A DNA stretch of 64,000 bases from an uncultured Opitutales bacterium (GTDB lineage: Bacteria; Verrucomicrobiota; Verrucomicrobiia; Opitutales; Intestinicryptomonadaceae), in assembly GCA_944389175.1 (NCBI GenBank), contig CALXLK010000005.1:122841-186840 (forward strand). The letters run 5' to 3'. The notes below the pieces were generated by a model, which had not been told where the DNA came from, did no database searches, and saw only the letters and a program-made list of their open reading frames with translations. Within the stretch, counting starts at the first letter, position 1, and each line of letters starts with the position of its first letter. Position numbers and translations under genes: made by a program. Shown here in pieces: positions 62,478-64,000 of the stretch.

Positions 62478-63614
62478 ATGATGATGAGAAAAAACACACT
62501 GATTACAAAAATAATAGCGCTTGCCGCTTCGGTCTTTTTGTTTTCCACGTGCGTCTTTGCGCGAGAAGTATGGACAGACGAACAGGCCAAGCAATGGATT
62601 GCAAAACAAAAATACAGGGCGGGCGTCAATTACATACCCTCTTACGCCGTCAATCAAATAGAATTATGGCAAAAGGAGACCTTTGACATAAAGACAATCG
62701 ACAGGGAATTCGCCCTCATGAGGGCTACGGGCTTCAACGCTGTGCGCGTATTCTTAAGCGATCTCGTTTTTGAATCCAATCCCGATGGATTCATGGAGCG
62801 CTTTGAAGAATTCTTAAAAACAGCGGATAAGTACGGCATCGGGACAATGGTTGTGTTCTTCACAAACGGAGGAACCGACGATGCCAAGCTCGGCAAGCAG
62901 GTTGTACCCTCCCAATCCCATAACCCGGGCTGGAAAAAACAGCCTTCGTATTTGATACTCGGCGACAAATCAAAATGGGGTATTCTTGAAAAATTTGTAA
63001 AGACGGTCGTAGGCAAGTACGCGAAAGACCCGCGCGTGATATGTTGGGACATATTTAACGAACCCGACAACATAAAGAGCCTGCATATTGTCGGAGGCGC
63101 CAAAAACCTTTCCGACGACAGAATAAAGCACCTGAAAAGATGCTGTCTAGACCTCATCAGAGAGAGCGCCGAATGGGCGCGCTCGTGCGACCCCCAACAG
63201 CCTGTAACATTCGGCCTTTACAAGTACAAAGGAGGAGAAGAAGAAAAAATCTTCAATCCGCTCCAGATAAGCCAAAGCGACGTCATTTCATACCACACGT
63301 ACGCCCCCCTCATAGACCATATACGCATAATCAAAAAAATAATGAAGCACACCAGCAAGCCGATTATGTGCACGGAATGGATGGGCAGGATTCGGGGAAG
63401 CACGTTTAACCCCATACTGTCATTCCACAAGAACAATAACATATGGTCGTTCCCCTTCGGATTTGTCGCGGGTAAAACGCAGACGTGGCGCCCTTGGCCC
63501 AACGACGACACTCCGGAAATGCAGGGGATATGGTTCCACGACATCTACAAAAGCGACCATACCCCGTATTGCCCCGAAGAAGTGGAATACATAAGGCGAA
63601 TACTCGGCAAATAA
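62478..63614 (+). CDS. Secreted GH-A-clan (GH5-like) glycoside hydrolase
   Basis: The protein has 378 residues with a signal peptide (IIALAASVFLFSTCVFA). The mature protein is a (beta/alpha)8 glycosidase of cellulase or mannanase type: YRAGVNYIPSYAVNQIELWQ, MRATGFNAVRVFLSDLVFES, the acid/base glutamate in VICWDIFNEPDN and the probable nucleophile in PIMCTEWMGRIRGS. It ends in the usual barrel strand FPFGFVAGKTQTWRPW. The substrate is not clear; a beta-linked glucan or mannan would fit the family. Several Met codons follow each other at the start, so the exact ATG is uncertain. It is divergent from scpB. Confidence 0.88.
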   Translation: MMMRKNTLITKIIALAASVFLFSTCVFAREVWTDEQAKQWIAKQKYRAGVNYIPSYAVNQIELWQKETFDIKTIDREFALMRATGFNAVRVFLSDLVFESNPDGFMERFEEFLKTADKYGIGTMVVFFTNGGTDDAKLGKQVVPSQSHNPGWKKQPSYLILGDKSKWGILEKFVKTVVGKYAKDPRVICWDIFNEPDNIKSLHIVGGAKNLSDDRIKHLKRCCLDLIRESAEWARSCDPQQPVTFGLYKYKGGEEEKIFNPLQISQSDVISYHTYAPLIDHIRIIKKIMKHTSKPIMCTEWMGRIRGSTFNPILSFHKNNNIWSFPFGFVAGKTQTWRPWPNDDTPEMQGIWFHDIYKSDHTPYCPEEVEYIRRILGK

Positions 63615-64000
63615 CGCCCGATATTATGCCATAGTCCGCGCAGATTCCCGCTATCCGCGTAGAATGCCGTGTTTTTTCCGCAAGGCAATCCCGACAAAGA
63701 AGTGGGTATGGCGGCGCATAATATATCCGCCTATGTGCAAGATAACACGCCCGTTTCCGATAAACAAAGCGCGCGCCGCAAGGGGAAAACTGCGCGCTAC
63801 TCCGCGACCGGGAAAAAACTGTGCGCAGTTTTTGTCGCCGAAGCACCGGCAACTTATTTTGAGGGGAAAATGCTTACAAAAGCTGCAAAAAATCGCCATT
63901 TTGGTAAAATAGGGCGATTGTTTTTCGCTCATCGTCAAAGATAGTGGGATGAGGGTAGAAGAAGAAAAAAAGGGAGGCAAAGAGGACGGAAGTCCTACAA
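63615..64000. other. Region after the GH5-like gene, no gene supported
   Basis: Short frames on both strands have no recognisable content. AAAACTGCGC (63786-63795) and GCGCAGTTTT (63823-63832) are perfect 10-base arms around 27 bases. From about 63940 the plus strand becomes purine-rich (GGGATGAGGGTAGAAGAAGA). No terminator was clearly identified. Confidence 0.45.

Noticed and set aside
63940..64000. RNase P RNA or other structural RNA start at the right edge
   Set aside because: The purine-rich end includes GAGGACGGAAGTCC, but the conserved RNase P start motif is not present and the window ends before any structure can be judged.

Overview
The window reads as a chromosomal segment of a Gram-negative member of the Planctomycetes-Verrucomicrobia-Chlamydiae group, most likely Verrucomicrobiota and plausibly Opitutales-like. 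The best lineage marker is a 52-residue small basic protein at 28192-28350 that matches the Chlamydiae/Verrucomicrobia small basic protein family. LptD, a SecG, an RND efflux system, lipid A-type Arn enzymes and many Tat- or lipobox-bearing exported enzymes show a diderm envelope. Most genes lie on the minus strand in short, tightly packed operons (many ATGA or TAATG overlaps), usually closed by a GC hairpin between an A-run and a T-run. No phage, IS element, CRISPR array or rRNA was seen.

Layout. 1-4164: respiratory complex I genes nuoB-C-D-E-F (nuoF cut by the window edge; no nuoA upstream). 4716-13060: an accessory carbohydrate locus with two nearly identical 600-residue secreted glycoside-hydrolase-like proteins in tandem, a lipoprotein TIM-barrel sugar isomerase/epimerase homologue, a Tat-exported second TIM-barrel protein and a Tat-exported Gfo/Idh/MocA oxidoreductase. 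13352-16627: a Sel1-repeat protein with ArnD-like and ArnA-decarboxylase-like enzymes of lipid A aminoarabinose type. 16897-19638: DoxX, an unusual QueD/PTPS homologue with a zinc ribbon, and a DegT-family aminotransferase. 20335-20794: tRNA-Asn and tRNA-Tyr. 21161-25564: NfeD, FloA, a coiled-coil membrane protein and the glycogen branching enzyme GlgB. 26081-30028: a short HemA, a polyprenyl diphosphate synthase, the small basic protein, a LUD protein and a basic disordered protein with a structured leader. 30903-37355: TetR regulator plus a complete RND efflux operon. 38120-44156: MetY, RluD, an M29 aminopeptidase, a LolA-like protein, SecG, a degenerate RluA-like protein and PurE. 44279-49415: Ppk1, HemL, NadE. 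49702-55985: a TPR protein, GlmM, a small protein, ScpA and LptD. 56640-62334: LOG protein, IPT/TIG lipoprotein, HemW, a DUF167 protein, PheA and ScpB. 62478-63614: a secreted GH-A-clan glycosidase.

Working together. The most suggestive system is 4716-13060. Its two exported TIM-barrel isomerase-like proteins and exported NAD-type oxidoreductase have the composition of the extracytoplasmic 3-keto-glycoside pathways known from Bacteroidetes, here next to a duplicated glycosidase-like gene instead of the usual DUF1080 hydrolase. This is inference, not proof. Heme genes (hemA, hemL, hemW), envelope genes (glmM, lptD, arn-like genes, ispB-like) and chromosome segregation genes (scpA, scpB, about 7.6 kb apart) are scattered among housekeeping operons.

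Several intergenic spaces carry unusual sequence: long homopolymers, strand-biased GT/GA-rich tracts, a degenerate tandem repeat of roughly 22 bp, a shared inverted repeat and a predicted leader pseudoknot.
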